NCBI GenBank assembly: GCA_045614925.1
Contig: JAZLDV010000130.1
Location: forward strand, 1 to 6,589
Direction of reading: 5' to 3'
Length of the DNA stretch: 6,589 bases
Source: JAZLDV01 sp045614925
GTDB lineage: Bacteria > Bacillota_I > Bacilli_A > Erysipelotrichales > Coprobacillaceae
The notes under the pieces were generated by a model that did not search any database, was not told the origin of the DNA, and saw nothing but the letters and a program-made list of their open reading frames with translations. Below are positions 5,916 through 6,589 of the stretch, in pieces; positions within the stretch are counted from its first letter, which is position 1, and every line of letters begins with the position of its first letter. Both the position numbers and the translations under genes were made by a program.

Positions 5916-5946
5916 ATCATGAATTGAAACGATATACATTCATGAT
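5916..5946. repeat. 9-bp inverted repeat (operator or RNA hairpin)
   Basis: ATCATGAAT at 5916-5924 is exactly complementary to ATTCATGAT at 5938-5946, with a 13-nt spacer. It follows the second RHH gene by 27 nt and precedes the terminator. It is not followed by a T-run, so it is not itself a good terminator. A protein-binding site or part of a structured 3' end is possible. Confidence 0.5.
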
Positions 5947-5950
5947 GAAT

Positions 5951-5986
5951 AGAGCATAGCACCAGAATGTGTTTTAATGCTCTTTT
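5951..5986 (+). terminator. Probable Rho-independent terminator of the second operon
   Basis: AGAGCAT (5951-5957) pairs with ATGCTCT (5977-5983). The stem continues inside with AGCAC (5958-5962) pairing GTGTT (5969-5973, one G-U), leaving a 6-nt loop and a 3-nt bulge on the 3' side. The last stem base begins a TTTT run followed by ATAT. It ends the transcription unit that holds the small genes. GC content of the stem is modest, so termination may be partial. Confidence 0.6.
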
Positions 5987-6001
5987 ATATTAATAATGAG
6001 T

Positions 6002-6053
6002 GGGTACACCGGTGAAAATATTTTGATACTTATTATGAATAGCTGGTGTATTC
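6002..6053. repeat. Inverted repeat spanning the promoter of the 6092 gene
   Basis: GGGTACACCGG (6002-6012) can pair with CTGGTGTATTCC bases 6043-6053 over 11 positions, with three G-U pairs in RNA. As DNA, TACACCGG and CTGGTGTA match at seven of eight positions. The 30-nt interval contains the candidate -35 element, and the right arm overlaps the -10 element. That favours a regulator-binding site on DNA over a leader hairpin, though the latter cannot be excluded. Confidence 0.45.
6023..6052 (+). promoter_or_regulatory. Candidate promoter for the 116-aa gene
   Basis: TTGATA at 6023-6028 (five of six to the -35 consensus) is followed after 18 bp by TGTATT at 6047-6052 (four of six), preceded by TGG as an extended -10. 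Transcription would start near 6059, leaving a leader of about 33 nt with AAAGGATGG as the ribosome site. TATTAT at 6031-6036 is a better -10 hexamer but has no matching -35. Confidence 0.4.
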
Positions 6054-6091
6054 CAATGCAAAACAAATATTGAAAGGATGGTATTATTATT

Positions 6092-6442
6092 ATGTTTGCA
6101 GAATTAAACGGTGGTGGTATTGATTGGGGTATTGATTCAAAGGAGTTTCCATACAAGAAAATCAAAGATCTTGATCAAACTGGAAAGTATGTTGTAAAGG
6201 GTTGTTTTATCAACCGAAACAAATCTGAAAAGGAATTAAAGGAATTTGGTGCATCAGTGGTATTAATTCTTGATGGTGTACTACTATCAATTCCTAATCA
6301 TTATGAAAATGCAGTTGAAACAATTATAAATGATCCAGATAGAGTTGAAGCTGTTAAAGCTGGCAAGTGTGCAATTGGTGATTTCTACACATATCAATCA
6401 CATGGCAAAGAGTGCTATGCCTTTAAATGGCTTGACAACTAA
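6092..6442 (+). CDS. Conserved-looking phage protein, possible ssDNA-binding or replication accessory (116 aa)
   Basis: The 116-aa soluble protein is strand-rich. It has GKYVVKGCFINRNKSEK (31-47), VVLILDGVLLSIPNHYENAV (56-75), a helix with NDPDRVEAVKAGK (80-92), and a closing IGDFYTY...GKECYAFKWLD (95-115). This order (a KGxFIN strand, an LDG..LxIPxH segment, a V.A...G segment, and a final KxCYxxxW) resembles, from memory, small proteins common in gut phages near replication genes. A single-strand DNA-binding role would suit a protein-primed replicon, which needs much ssDNA binding, but I see no defining SSB signature. GGATGG at 6076-6081 lies 10 nt before the ATG. It is transcribed separately from the operon upstream, as expected for a protein needed in high amount. 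Confidence 0.72.
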   Translation: MFAELNGGGIDWGIDSKEFPYKKIKDLDQTGKYVVKGCFINRNKSEKELKEFGASVVLILDGVLLSIPNHYENAVETIINDPDRVEAVKAGKCAIGDFYTYQSHGKECYAFKWLDN

Positions 6443-6459
6443 ACAATTAAATAAGTTCA

Positions 6460-6468
6460 TGCTATAAT
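6460..6468 (+). promoter_or_regulatory. Extended -10 promoter (TGCTATAAT)
   Basis: TGC followed by a perfect TATAAT at 6463-6468 is a consensus extended -10. A perfect TTGACA lies upstream at 6432-6437 inside the end of the previous gene, but the spacer is 25 bp, too long for standard sigma-A pairing. The best hexamer at 17 bp (TAAACA, 6440-6445) is poor. Transcription would begin near 6475 and drive the gene at 6564 through a leader of about 90 nt. Confidence 0.55.
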
Positions 6469-6510
6469 TATTGTAGTTGATGATAAATCATTGACTCCAT
6501 CTACCACTGA

Positions 6511-6541
6511 AGGCTGCTAGAATCACTTCTAGCGGCCTTTA
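6511..6541 (+). terminator. Strong 12-bp hairpin; terminator or leader attenuator
   Basis: AGGCTGCTAGAA (6511-6522) and TTCTAGCGGCCT (6527-6538) form an unbroken 12-bp stem with one U-G pair and a TCAC loop. Only TTT then AAAC follows, so the U-tract is short. It could end transcription of the 116-aa gene. Because it also lies downstream of the TGCTATAAT promoter, it would be in the leader of the next gene and could reduce or regulate its expression. Its GC content is far above that of the surrounding DNA. Confidence 0.6.
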
Positions 6542-6563
6542 AACTTATAAGGGGGTATTTTAT

Positions 6564-6589
6564 ATGGATGTAACACTTTTAAGCTTTTC
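6564..6589 (+). CDS. Start of a further gene, cut by the window end
   Basis: ATG 6564 follows AAGGGGGT at 6549-6556 with 7-nt spacing, the same G-rich ribosome site used by the genes at 5087 and 5287. The eight complete codons read MDVTLLSF. Product unknown. It has its own upstream promoter and leader hairpin, so it may open a new transcription unit. Confidence 0.5.

Noticed and set aside
5974..6165. Minus-strand frame across the terminator and start of the 116-aa gene
   Set aside because: It would cross a terminator and an inverted repeat, and its product is an isoleucine- and phenylalanine-rich sequence typical of reverse reading of AT-rich DNA.

Overview
This window is a compact, AT-rich, single-strand-coded block with strong Shine-Dalgarno sites, short intergenic gaps and many start/stop overlaps. 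TAA, TAG and TGA all serve as stops, so there is no sign of a recoded genetic code. Two genes identify it. One is a protein-primed family B DNA polymerase with every exonuclease and polymerase motif. The other, directly downstream, is a packaging ATPase that aligns by eye with phi29 gp16 from end to end. This fits a small podophage of the phi29 / Cp-1 / 44AHJD type (short linear genome with terminal protein) or a related protein-primed element, in a low-GC Gram-positive (Firmicutes-like) host. The host genus cannot be read from the sequence. No integrase, structural or lysis gene and no bacterial housekeeping gene is present.

Layout. Positions 1-196 are a non-coding control region dense in short palindromes and repeats. 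Positions 197-4302 form the first operon: a ribbon-helix-helix (RHH) regulator, a 203-aa protein in the classical terminal-protein position (overlapping the RHH gene by 32 nt), the DNA polymerase, and the gp16-like ATPase (GTG start, 8-nt overlap with the polymerase gene). Positions 4303-4378 hold a probable promoter built on a perfect 12-bp tandem repeat whose core, GTGATAAC, also occurs in the first control region. Positions 4379-5888 form a second operon of small genes: five unrecognised proteins of 61-96 aa, a 31-aa membrane peptide, and a second RHH protein carrying an insertion. Positions 5889-6091 are non-coding, with an inverted repeat, a probable terminator, and a promoter flanked by another inverted repeat. 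Positions 6092-6442 encode a 116-aa protein of a type I associate with phage replication modules. A further promoter, a strong 12-bp leader hairpin and the first 26 nt of another gene close the window.

Working model, part inference: the terminal-protein candidate and polymerase start replication at the ends of a linear genome. The gp16-like ATPase pumps that DNA into proheads. The two RHH proteins control the early promoters through the repeated boxes. The small genes of the second operon are the best place to look for unknown host-takeover functions. Apart from that uncharacterised cluster and the unusual control regions, I see no distinct new multi-gene system.
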